A DNA stretch of 64,000 nt from Dendrolimus kikuchii (lineage: Eukaryota; Arthropoda; Insecta; Lepidoptera; Lasiocampidae). Shown here piece after piece: positions 48,521 through 58,588 of this stretch. The stretch lies in NCBI GenBank assembly GCA_019925095.2, contig CM034415.1, positions 6,481,001 to 6,545,000 on the forward strand, given 5' to 3'. The notes beneath the pieces are model-generated. The model did no database searches and was not told the origin of the DNA. It was given only the letters and a program-made list of their open reading frames with translations. The position numbers and the translations under genes are program-made. Position 1 is the stretch's first letter. Each line of letters begins with the position of its first letter.

Positions 48521-51253
48521 GATAGTGCAAACTCGGGGCAGTTGCGACTGCTGTATTGGAACCCCGGAGGAGTGGCGGGTAATGAGGCCCAGCTGCGCAC
48601 TCTCGCCCAGTTGCAGGATATCCATATTATACTCCTGGGCGAGACAAAACTCCGGCCTACTGTCACATTCAAGATGCCAAACTACATCGTGTACAGGCGT
48701 GATGAAGTTTCGCCCCAGGGCCGAGCGTATAGGGGCACGGCGGTCCTAGTGAGGCGAGACATCGTACACGATGAGTTGCCGCATCCCGACTTCCAGGAGC
48801 TCCGCGCCATCGGGGTACTCATAAAGGCCGCGGGTAGGGAGGCGAAGATTTTCGCCGGCTACAGACCGCCAGGCCCCCGATGGCACCGCACTGATTTAGA
48901 AAATATATTTTGTGGAACGGCCCCCACAGTGTTGATGGCGGATTTGAACGCGAAACATCACGCGTGGGGGTCAAGGGTCATTAACCCGACGGGCGGGAGG
49001 CTGATGCAGGACGCCGAACACATCGGCCTCACGGTGCTCGGACCGGGTGCACCTACCCATATCCCAAACAACACTCGCTACAGTGCGGATGTGTTGGACA
49101 TCGTAGTACACCAAAATATAAGCTGCCCAATCCACGCGGAGGTGCTGTACGACCTAGATACGCAGCACCTCCCAATACTTGTCACGCTTGCATTGGCGGC
49201 GGTGGCAGTGCCGCCGAGAGAGCAGCGTGCAAGAATAGATTGGGCAGCATACACGAAAAGTATGGAGCAGACCATCCCCCTAGGAGGCCTCTCCGCTCCA
49301 GAGGAGGTCGAGCGAGCCACCAGGCTCATCATGGAGCGGATGGAGGCTGCTAGAGAGGCCGCAACTACGATGTTCACACCGCGGAGCAGACGTCCAGAGC
49401 TCCCAGCCCGGCTCAGCCAGGACATCAGCCACAAGCGCGCACTCCGGCGCTTGTGGGCCAGAACCAGATGTCCGGTGCTCAAGGCTAGGCTGAACGCCTT
49501 AACAGCCCAGGTCTCGGAGGCCGTGAAGACATGGCGAGGCGAGATCTGGGAGAGTGTCATCGACCGGGTGTCTGAACACGCCACGGACTTGCACTCGTTA
49601 AACCGAGCTCTACAAAGGACGCCAATACCCACGTACCCACTGCTGGATGCCCAGGGTCAGAGGCGGTTTGCGCCAATGGATCGTGCTGAGATTCTCGCCG
49701 ACCATTTGGAGACGCAATTCCAGCCACACCCAGTCCCAGCAGGGGTATCGGATGAAATAAGGGAACACCACCAGTGCGTCGAGAGGGAGGCTACCGAGTT
49801 CCTGTCGCGCCCACACGAGCCGCTCGGCAGGGAGGCGTTCATCTCCCCGGCCGAAGTCCGAAAGGCGGCGCTACGTCTCCCCAGGCGGAAAGCGCCGGGT
49901 TGCGACGGGACACCCACGGAAGCCCTGAGATTCCTGCCTAGAAGAGGCTTCGCGGCGCTCGCGCGCCTTTTCAACGGAATTCTCAGGACCAGCCACTTCC
50001 CCGACGCCTGGAAGACAGGCAAGGTCGTTATGCTCCCGAAACCGGGCAAGGATCGGCGCCTGCCCGCGAGTTACCGGCCGGTAACACTACAGCCACACCT
50101 GGCCAAACTGTTTGAGCATTTGCTGCTGCGGCGCCTGGTTCCACATATCGAACCACGCGCGGAGCAATTCGGATTCCGCAGCAGCCACTCGACCACGCTC
50201 CAGTTGGTGCGCGTGCTACACCACCTTGCCACAGCCCTGAACGGAGGCCGAGACTCCGTCGCCGTGTTCCTCGACGTCGAGAAGGCCTTCGACAGGGTGT
50301 GGCATAAAGGACTCATTTATAAATTAATACAAACAACTACACCGCACGCTATAGTCAAACTAATAGCGTCATTTTTACACGGCCGGGACTTTTATGTTTC
50401 GGTAGAGCAAACGATCACATCGCAAAAGCGTACAATTTCTGCCGGTGTTCCCCAAGGCAGCTGTCTGTCGCCAGCATTATATGGTCTGTACACAGACGAC
50501 ATCCCGACCCTAGAGGGCTCGTTACGACCCGGGGAATCGGATATAATGCTGGCGTTGTACGCAGACGACAGCGCCTATATCGCGACCTCTATGAATGCCG
50601 ATCACGCAGCTCGCCGAATGCAGCGCATGCTTGACAAGATACCGGCGTGGTTGGACAGGTGGCGCATGGCGGTCAACGTGGGGAAGACTGCCGCGCTACC
50701 AGTCACACGCCGACGGATCATGCCGAAGCAGCTCCAGCTTCGAGGCCAGGAGATCGAGTGGCAGACCTCGGTCCAATACCTCGGGGCACACATCGACAGG
50801 TCGTTGAGCATGCGGCTCCAAGTGGAGAAGGCCGTGAACAACACACGAGCCGCCAGAGCCCTGCTCCGACCTGTCCTCTCGTCCAGCCTGCCTCTGAGGA
50901 CGAAGATCGGGGTCTACAAGACCTATCTCCGCTCGAGGCTCACATATGCAGCTCCGGCATGGTATGCGCTGTGCTCGGCCTCCAATAAGAAGCTGCTACA
51001 GAAGCAGCAAAACATCACCTTGCGGATGTGCACGGACGCGGGTCGATACGTCAGGAATGACGTCATCGCTCGCGACACGGGCGTCCCGTCGGTGGAGGAG
51101 TTCGTGGTGATGTCGGCGCGTCGTATGTTCGACCGCGCCGACAACTGCCGCCATACCCACCTGAACGGGATCGCCCCGCTACATGCGCGACCCCCAGAAG
51201 GCGGAAAGAAAACCTGGCTATCGACCCCACGTGACCTCATTCGCCGGGATTAG
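48518..51253 (+). CDS. Jockey ORF2 protein, endonuclease and reverse transcriptase, intact (copy B)
   Basis: 911 codons from the ATG that overlaps the ORF1 stop. APE-type endonuclease about residues 5-220: LLYWNPGGV, LLGETKLR, VLMADLNAKHHAWGS, SADVLDIVV. RT about 440-720: RKAPGCDGTP, MLPKPGKDRRLP, YRPVTLQPHLAKL, EQFGFRSSHSTT, FLDVEKAFDRVWHKG, GVPQGSCLSPALY, and YADDSAYIA near 688. C-terminal Jockey region: RSRLTYAAPAW, ITLRMCTDAGRYVRND. All catalytic residues are kept. In an uninterrupted context it would nick DNA and reverse-transcribe the element RNA; here ORF1 is broken upstream. Confidence 0.95.
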   Translation: MDSANSGQLRLLYWNPGGVAGNEAQLRTLAQLQDIHIILLGETKLRPTVTFKMPNYIVYRRDEVSPQGRAYRGTAVLVRRDIVHDELPHPDFQELRAIGVLIKAAGREAKIFAGYRPPGPRWHRTDLENIFCGTAPTVLMADLNAKHHAWGSRVINPTGGRLMQDAEHIGLTVLGPGAPTHIPNNTRYSADVLDIVVHQNISCPIHAEVLYDLDTQHLPILVTLALAAVAVPPREQRARIDWAAYTKSMEQTIPLGGLSAPEEVERATRLIMERMEAAREAATTMFTPRSRRPELPARLSQDISHKRALRRLWARTRCPVLKARLNALTAQVSEAVKTWRGEIWESVIDRVSEHATDLHSLNRALQRTPIPTYPLLDAQGQRRFAPMDRAEILADHLETQFQPHPVPAGVSDEIREHHQCVEREATEFLSRPHEPLGREAFISPAEVRKAALRLPRRKAPGCDGTPTEALRFLPRRGFAALARLFNGILRTSHFPDAWKTGKVVMLPKPGKDRRLPASYRPVTLQPHLAKLFEHLLLRRLVPHIEPRAEQFGFRSSHSTTLQLVRVLHHLATALNGGRDSVAVFLDVEKAFDRVWHKGLIYKLIQTTTPHAIVKLIASFLHGRDFYVSVEQTITSQKRTISAGVPQGSCLSPALYGLYTDDIPTLEGSLRPGESDIMLALYADDSAYIATSMNADHAARRMQRMLDKIPAWLDRWRMAVNVGKTAALPVTRRRIMPKQLQLRGQEIEWQTSVQYLGAHIDRSLSMRLQVEKAVNNTRAARALLRPVLSSSLPLRTKIGVYKTYLRSRLTYAAPAWYALCSASNKKLLQKQQNITLRMCTDAGRYVRNDVIARDTGVPSVEEFVVMSARRMFDRADNCRHTHLNGIAPLHARPPEGGKKTWLSTPRDLIRRD

Positions 51254-51640
51254 GGTGATGTAAGAGGTCGCGATTTATGCCCCTAACGCCACAGATAGGC
51301 CACCAGACGCCAATGATGGCCAACCGAAGCCCGGGAAGGCCATCGGAAGCCAAGACTGGCCAACCTACGCCGCTGACGTAGCCCACGTAAAGCCGCGGAT
51401 TGGCCCACGCGAGCCGCCGACACCACGGCGGCTCCCCTATATAGATACCGGAGGGTAGTTGCCCTCCGAGCTGCAGCCGGGGTAAAGAGCCCCCAGCTCG
51501 AAGCCCCCTCACCAACACGTCGATGCAACAATCGGCGAGATGAAGGAAAGTCTGTCTGTCTGAAGGGAACACTACATCAAGAACAACTTTGAATTCAGCC
51601 ACTCAGCTATTCATATATTGTACTCAACTCTCTTGCATAC
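51254..51640 (+). other. 3' UTR of Jockey copy B
   Basis: GC-rich up to about 51550 with ACCACGGCGGCTCC and CCGGAGGGTAGTTG stretches, then AT-rich. A clear poly(A) tail is not seen, so the end at about 51640 is approximate. Copy A lacks this part. Confidence 0.55.
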
Positions 51641-52664
51641 TTTGTTCTACTCTTTAAATGTACATTTATAACTTAATAATATTCATACAATCCATTATTA
51701 CGTCGAATTTTCATTTACAAACCCGAGGTGCAAGTGCCACCAATATAGACTATCGTCTGCCCGCGAAACTTCCTTCGCGTTTCCATGATGATGATACATT
51801 TGATAGTGAAGTATGTTTGAACACTTCTTTATGGTGGTTAAAGAAGCGTTCAAACTTACTCTAACTCTCTATGAATAAGACAGTTAGTATTTAGTAAAAA
51901 CGAAAACTCAAAGCTGAAAAACAGTGTCATCAAGTATTAAAGAATGTAAACAAAAGTATGAAAAACCTGATTTAATTAAGAGAACTGAAATATCTGGTTA
52001 GAAACAGGAACTTGAGACTATTTATAAAATTTGTAGGTTAATAATATATCTTTAGTTAACTGGGCTCGCGTAATATCTTTGTTCCACCTGAAATAATATT
52101 ATAGTTAGGTACTATGGCCAAATGCGTCTTAGTTATAAAGTTAAAATGAACGCCGTTAATAATTGGCTACATTAGACTATATATGTCATCGTTAAATTGT
52201 ACAAACCGTTAGATTATAATCTACCTCGAGAGATATTGAAATATTGTGAACCGGAACAAACTGCTTACAATTTAACGCATTATTTCGCGATAGATTATAA
52301 TCTATCGACGTGAAATCGTTCTGTGTCCATAGAGTTAGTAATAAAACATAGGTGGGTCAGTCAAAAATACTAAAGATTCGATCTCTGCCCTTATGGGTTA
52401 GAAGTTTTAACAATGTTTGTAAGTAGTCAATAAATGATACTTGATTGGAAAAAAAAAACTGGCGTTTCCTTCCAATCCCAGTGTTTATCCTCGATTAAAC
52501 GTAATATATATTATTATGCACATATCATCCTCTTCGTCAATCACACTGATGTGATCAGGAGTTTTTTTTTGAAGTTTCAAACGCCTTCAGAATTGATTTT
52601 ATTAATTTCAGATTAGATAAGAAAGGTGCTTTTCATTCAATGCAAATTTAGCAATAAGTAATTC
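51641..52664. other. AT-rich spacer with two palindromes
   Basis: No gene. TAGATTATAATCTA occurs at 52210-52223 and 52291-52304; the second is the core of a perfect 20-bp palindrome (52288-52307). Confidence 0.5.
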
Positions 52665-52674
52665 AATTTGAAAT

Positions 52675-53114
52675 ACATAATATAACTGTTTTGCATTCCA
52701 ACAAAACAGGTATTATGTGTTGACTGAGACACACAGTGTTGTTAGAAGAAAGCATGTAATAATTTGCCACTATTTAATATCTATAGTATAAAAATGGCAA
52801 TGGCATGTCAAAGAGGCAAGTGAGGTGTGTAAGAATAAGCCTAAATGGCACTCTGTTGTTCGTGCCTACCCCGCGAGGGAACTGGCGTGAAGTTATGTAT
52901 GTATGTAGTATAAAAATTCACCAATTTCATCATGATTTTATACCTTTCTCTTTTACTCACCAGCATGACATCTCTTTCCTTGATGTGACAGATTTGAGAT
53001 AGCTGTTAATTCATATGGTCTTCAGCACACCAGCAAGAAACTTGCTGCAACACTGTGTGTCTCAGTCAACACATAATACCTGTTTTGTTGGAATGCAAAA
53101 CAGTTATATTATGT
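52675..53114. repeat. Fold-back unit with perfect 67-bp inverted ends
   Basis: 52675-52741 is the exact reverse complement of 53048-53114. Its interior resembles the right end of the 5.6-kb element, as expected of an internally deleted relative. Each terminus contains a 44-bp near-perfect hairpin (ACATAATA...TATTATGT). Confidence 0.85.
52796..52906 (+). mobile_element. Tiny 5'-truncated RTE-like insertion
   Basis: About 110 bp matching the 3' end of the RTE-like fragment at 11535-11640 (CAAAGAGGCAAGTGAGGTGTG, GGCGTGAAGTTATG), ending in TATG repeats. It is flanked by AGTATAAAAAT at 52785-52795 and 52907-52917. The uninterrupted counterpart at about 58170-58185 shows the empty site. Confidence 0.85.
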
Positions 53115-53144
53115 GTCTCTGTCGACACACAGTGTTGTTAGAAG
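53108..53144. repeat. Second copy of the element terminus
   Basis: Matches, inverted and with one mismatch, 58222-58258 at the right end. It may be the original left end of a 5.15-kb element beside which the fold-back inserted. Confidence 0.7.
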
Positions 53145-53206
53145 ACCTATTTGTTATCTGCTGGTGAAAACAGAAGTAATACAATGCATATGATGATTAG
53201 AGATTT

Positions 53207-53421
53207 AAAATATTTCGCAAAGTATATCAGAGTTACTTTAAGAATTTTAATTCGTCTGTGAAGGAAAATAAAAAATGAATACTAATAACCTCACAATTTA
53301 TCAATTTCCAACAATATTGATTTATATTATTATATGGATAATAGTCTCTCCCTGTCTCCCTAGGTTTGCTGGAAGAAAACTCTCTTTGGAGTTGTTAATC
53401 TTGTTTTGGTACATCATCACT
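53207..53421 (+). repeat. 0.2-kb repeat, second copy of the block at 18607-18810
   Basis: Colinear with the reverse complement of 18607-18810, about 90 percent identical. A 71-codon hydrophobic frame here (53275-53490) is not conserved in the other copy, where its ATG is absent. Confidence 0.65.
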
Positions 53422-54657
53422 CTCTGTAGTTTTATATGTAACTACTTTGTGTACAGTAAAGAAAGAAAAAATAATAATCCTCCTATCTGAAATCAATTAT
53501 TATTTTAAAGAAAATGTTGATTAGATGATAAGATCTCAAGGTTCCTTGGTAAAGAACTTATCTTATGAATCTTCCATTAAAAATGGAAAACCTAAAGGTA
53601 AACATAACTAAACAGCCTTAATAACAACTAAAATTAGCTTATAGCTAATCTTGACTAGGTCTGATATCATTAACAGAAATATCTGTATGTTTCAATACTT
53701 TAAGATTCTTCTAATATCTCTTGTACTGGTCATTTTATAACTAACATCTTGTATCAACATCTAGCTAATAGATATATATGTAGAGTAGTATTAATCTCCC
53801 CCCCCCCCCCCTTTTTATATAGTACTATATTGTATATTTACAAAAAATATTATATACAATGTCTCTGAAAACAGTAATTATGGTTCTTTAAGCAATTTTT
53901 ATCTTTCAAGATAATTATAGAAATGTATAAACTTGTACTCATTCTCTATCTAGGCTTTTTGACCTTTCAGATACTGTTATAAAATGTTTAATGTGTGTTA
54001 CAGGACAAAACAATAATTTCGGTGTTTCCGTAACATCCAGCTACACTGCTTATTATCTTATTTATAATCTTGTTACTAAACAAAATTGTGGCTACCAGCC
54101 AATTGTTTTGATTGTCTAGGGATGCCCTGGTGTCAACAGATCATAGATTCTACAGCCTGAGGCAAGTAATAGTAGTGACTATCCAACTACTAATATGAAA
54201 TTATATATACTTATACATATAATTTTATTTATTTATTTTAATTTTGTCAAATAGAAATGCTAATATTCCAGACAAATAGCATTTTTAATTTCTGGTTTAA
54301 CAAGTGAAATGTTCTTAAGTATTTGATGATTATTTTACATCTCTGATAATGTTATTATATGATAGATAGAAAACAGTTTAATTTACACCATTTCAAAAAA
54401 CTTAAGAACTAGTAATATATGTTAGCTTTTTAAAATTTATTTTTGGCAATGTCTATTGTAGAAATATAGTAATTGTAGCGGTAAGTATTATTAAGTAGGT
54501 GTCTGCCAACTACTTTTGATAAGTCTTGCCATTTGTGATTCAGTAAGAGACTTGATCATTGAAACTCTCTAACTTTCTAAGCAAAAAGGGGCAATCTGTC
54601 TGTCTGTGGAGAACAACTGTCTGTGCTGTCCGTCTACTGAGATCTTCCTCCTGTCTT

Positions 54658-54659
<2 letters not shown>
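53422..54659. other. Interior of the inverted-repeat element, no gene
   Basis: AT-rich without coding signal. A run of about 13 C residues at 53798-53811 is the only striking simple sequence. Confidence 0.5.
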
Positions 54660-54660
<1 letters not shown>

Positions 54661-54690
<30 letters not shown>

Positions 54691-54990
54691 TGCAGGAGAT
54701 CAGCAGACAGGCAAACGGCCCACTTGATGGAAAGCGGTTACCATCGCCTATGGACATTTGCAACAGCAAAGTTGCTACAAATGCGCTGCTGCTCTCTTAA
54801 GGGTGACTGGAACCTGGTCACTAATGCCGGAACACAACTCAAGGTTGTTATGGCGACATACTTTAGACCAGGGGTGGTAGCCATCCAGTTGGGCAAATGC
54901 CCTACCACCTGGCTGTGGGTTGTTTGGTCGCCTCTTACGACAGGCCGCCCGGCCGCAGGAAATTGTATTCTTTCTCCGTTCCTGCACGGA
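54661..54990 (-). repeat. SINE-like dispersed repeat, copy 2, with poly(A)
   Basis: On the minus strand it runs from CGTGCAGGAACGGAG to TCTCCTGCAAT followed by about 30 A. Copy 1 is at 28240-28560. The clean poly(A) indicates recent retroposition into the inverted-repeat element. Confidence 0.8.
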
Positions 54991-57900
54991 TGATGATGAA
55001 ATGAGAACTGTTAATAATCTTTGCTTTCAAGTTTGGCTTCCGAAAGCCCTTGGTCTATTCTGGTATTAATAAAAGGAAATTTCCTTTAACCTGGTTCAAG
55101 TAAGAAAGTAGTCTATTAGGCTGGGTGGGAAAAATTGCCAAGCCCAGCCGAAAGTCTCATTTCTACCGAATAAATTATAGAAAAATGCGCACACCTATCT
55201 GGGGCCACTCATCACATACTTTGATGAAAATAAGTCCATGCCTTGGACGCTCCAAATTTTGAACATAGCCTCCATGGCCTGGAGCAGAAGAAGCCACTTC
55301 AGAACTTTAGGACCATTTGACATCTGGCTTCTTGTTCAGTTTAGCTTCCCCGGGAGCTAAGTGGCAGAGAAAGAGAGTTATGCTCCATTGTTCTGTGAGA
55401 TTCGACAATCTGGTAAGCATCTTTATTTATTTACTTTTTTAGGTCAAGGGATTATGTCCCTTTTCTCACCATGTATTACAATATGCACCTCCTTGAGTCA
55501 TACACTGACTATTTATTGTTACAAATATAGTATACATCTCTTTCGTCTTTGAACTCCAAGGCATTGATTACAGGCCCACTTTCCAATCAGTGAGTAAATC
55601 CTGTTTAGCTGAGCACCTCAACCTGAATTTGGAGTCAAAGAACTGAATACACCTATTTGAGCACTGGTTCTGAGCCCTGCTCTCCTTTGATCAACTTTAT
55701 TTCAGGTCTTGCTAAACAGTAGGGTTACATATTCCCTCTTGACCTGCTCTGTTTGAATAATTTTAGGAACATTTGCATACAGTGGTTGTGAAGTCAATTT
55801 TTTTAAAATGCATAGTATGCAAAATCTCAATTTAGTCATAACCCCTTTAGGAGTAGTAATATGTCTATTCCACATGTTTGAAATCAGAAATGTTATTTTT
55901 GTTATGGTTTTTACAACAATTTCACTCTGCCTCGCCTGGTGTCCCAGACAGTTATAACAATAGGAAAACAGACCTTAGACATTGGAGCAAATAATTTGAT
56001 CACACCTCGGATTTAATGCTCACATGATGGCGATTGTAAGATAGACTTTTTGATAACTTATATGCCATCCTCGTATCCAACATTCTCAGAGTTTCTGCAA
56101 CCTGAGAATCAAGGACCTTCCATCCTGACTGATTCTAGAGAAACTGGATATGGTGTCTATATGATTTCTGCAATCCAATTTGCTATAATAGCAAATATTT
56201 TTGTGCCAAATGTTAAGCCAAAAAGCAAGAGCAATAAAGAGGGGAGTTTCCAGTCTTTAAACATCAATTGAGATACTTTTTATCATCTTACAGAATGTCA
56301 CAGTCTCATAGCATAGACACTTATGATATTATAAGTTTGTATAAATAAGGTTTAAAATTAGTATACAAATAGAGCACTACTTTGCTGTCTTAAAATTAAT
56401 CAAACTATCTCTTATGTTATTATAATAGTTAGATGATAAGCTGTTATCTTAACCCCTGCTCTTTTATATGTAATTAATATAATTACTTATTGTAATGTGT
56501 AACTAAATGTTTGCTGGAAATCTTGCTATAAACCACTCGGAGGAATGTCTGGATGAGGTTTAGCTATTGATAAGTGAAAATATGCCTGTTGAACGTTTGT
56601 TGTCACTAACCAATATGTCTTAACTTTAATAATCTCTTTATTTGTAATATAAAATGTTTTATAATATATTACATATGAATTGAGACCTCTGAGGTCCAAG
56701 AGGGCAGAAATCAACATCTGACTTCTATCAAAAAACATCTGAATGCAGCTCTTTGGATGGAGTCTGCTATATTCACTACTTTTAATAGGTGAACTATCTC
56801 TTTTCTCATTATGTGTATTGTGTAGTCTAAACAATTTACACTAAGATTTATAGGCTTGACTGTATAATTAGTAAGGCAGTATAATTAGTAGATCACTTGT
56901 CATCTAAGACATTAGATGTGTTACTTTTTAACTTAAAGTAGGTACTTGTCTTTAAACTTTAATCACCCTTGTAAGCCACTCAATGATGCTTTAATAAGTT
57001 GTACAACATCAGGACAAAAATATAATCTTGACTACAAATAATTTGCAATGTAGTCTCTAATATTTAATTATGGGACATTGGTCCCACTGACTTATTAATC
57101 CTGTCAATGAGTACTGTAAAAATTACTAGGCTTTGGTGAAAATCAGTTGTGGTGCCTCCTGTGAGGACTTAATTTACAAGCCCTCGTTTACGAGACCACT
57201 GTTCAGGTGGGTTATAGTCACATGGCACATCTATGTACCATGAACAGATCCAAACTTTCTGTAATATAGGTTAGAAGGCTATAACCACCCAAAGTTATCT
57301 TTATATCTCAAATAATAAATAAATATGCCGTCTATCTATACGCACCCCAGTGTTTTATCACTGAATTAAAGAAGCTGTTCAAATTCAGCCAGCAGCAGCT
57401 GGATTTTTATCCAGCTATAGCCTTTGATCAGAAATTGTCATTGTTCTAGAATATTATAAAAAACAAATTTGTCCACAATGGTTCTGCACCAATAAGTGGT
57501 CTTCTTTTACAGTGAAATGACAAATGTTATGTCTTAGTACAACACTATTAGCAAGACAAGTTTGTAATAAATGTTCTTTCAATCATATTAATCAAAAATC
57601 TTGTTTAGCTAAAGTAAACAACCGGTTTACTAACCTCGGTGTTTTATTTCCCCTAATGAGATTTTCAGTTAGGTGTTAAAACAAGTTCAATCCTGTTTGA
57701 AAACTCGTAATTGTACTTACATCTCATGTTCAGTGGAATAGGGCAAAATACTTCCCCCTTCGTCCGAGCTTAAGAAACGAAGATAATTTATCGTAATTGG
57801 TTTCACTCGAAACGCTAGTAATAACAGAAATCACCAAAGGCTTAAAGATTTCAAATGTTTGAATGAATGAATTCCACCTGAACACTTGCTTGTCGTAGTT

Positions 57901-58074
57901 TGTACCTATTATAACACAATTAAAAGACGAATGGTAAGTGTTATAATGAAGTACTATATTATTTTCTTGACACTGTGTTGTCAACACTTCAAAATTCTAT
58001 TAATATTGAATAGTTTTAACACTTTGAAATAATTAACAAATTTTGCAATGTTTTACCGGCAAAATTTTACAATG
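54991..58074. other. Interior of the inverted-repeat element, no gene
   Basis: About 3 kb without a frame longer than about 100 codons and without motif. The frames at 56050-56271 (plus) and 56526-56834 (minus) have no protein-like pattern that I recognise. Confidence 0.5.
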
Positions 58075-58268
58075 CATATGAATTGACAGCTATCTCAAAT
58101 CTGTCACATCAAGGAAAAAGATGTCATGCTGGTGAGTAAAAGAGAAAGGTATAAAATCATGATGAAATTGGTGAGTTTTTATACTATAGATATTAAATAG
58201 TGGCAAATTATTACATGCTTTCTTCTAATAACACTGTGTGTCGACAGAGACACATAATTCGAAATACA

Positions 58269-58588
58269 ATTTTGGTTTAGTATGAAATCATCTCGATTTG
58301 ACACTAATCACATTTAGAATAGAGTTCATTATTCTAGAGTGTATCTTTGTTTTGGCGAGGTGGTTGTTAACATAATAATGACGACTTGAATGTACTCATG
58401 TATTTGGCGTTGTCGGTGTACTGATGTATTTGGTCAAGACGGCTGATTCGATCTATTAGACGACAATGGTTGCACCGATACTAATGATCACTTTCGATGT
58501 TCTTATCTATTTGATCATCTTGGCCACTTCTTTATATAAGACGCTGACTGTACATAGACTTATGTACTTATAAAAAGATGCCAATTTT
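58269..58588. other. Spacer, nothing recognised
   Basis: Mixed-composition sequence between the inverted-repeat element and the poly(A) end of the next LINE. Confidence 0.5.

Larger units (their letters stand above)
37561..51640 (+). mobile_element. Jockey-clade LINE copy B, split by LTR element 3
   Basis: The 5' terminus is the same as copy A. ORF1 is interrupted at 39181-39183 by the LTR element and resumes at 48043; ORF2 is complete. Compared with copy A about 418 bp of ORF1 (equivalent to 7668-8085) is missing at the insertion point. Without the insertion the copy would be about 4.8 kb. Confidence 0.9.
52675..58258. mobile_element. Non-coding inverted-repeat element of 5.6 kb, family not recognised
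   Basis: The left terminal region (52712-53017, minus a later insertion) and right terminal region (58075-58258) are inverted repeats of about 185 bp. Imperfect 13-bp direct repeats AATTYGAAATACA lie at 52665-52677 and 58256-58268, possibly a target duplication. No transposase-like frame is present inside. Long TIRs with a roughly 10-bp duplication would fit a Mutator-like non-autonomous element, but that is only a suggestion. Confidence 0.65.

Noticed and set aside
53275..53490. 71-codon hydrophobic ORF with two possible membrane segments
   Set aside because: AT-rich composition explains the hydrophobicity, and the second copy of the block (18607-18810) lacks the ATG and the frame.
54559..54993. 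144-codon plus-strand ORF with a phenylalanine run
   Set aside because: The phenylalanines are the poly(T) of the SINE-like copy read in sense; the rest is repeat sequence.
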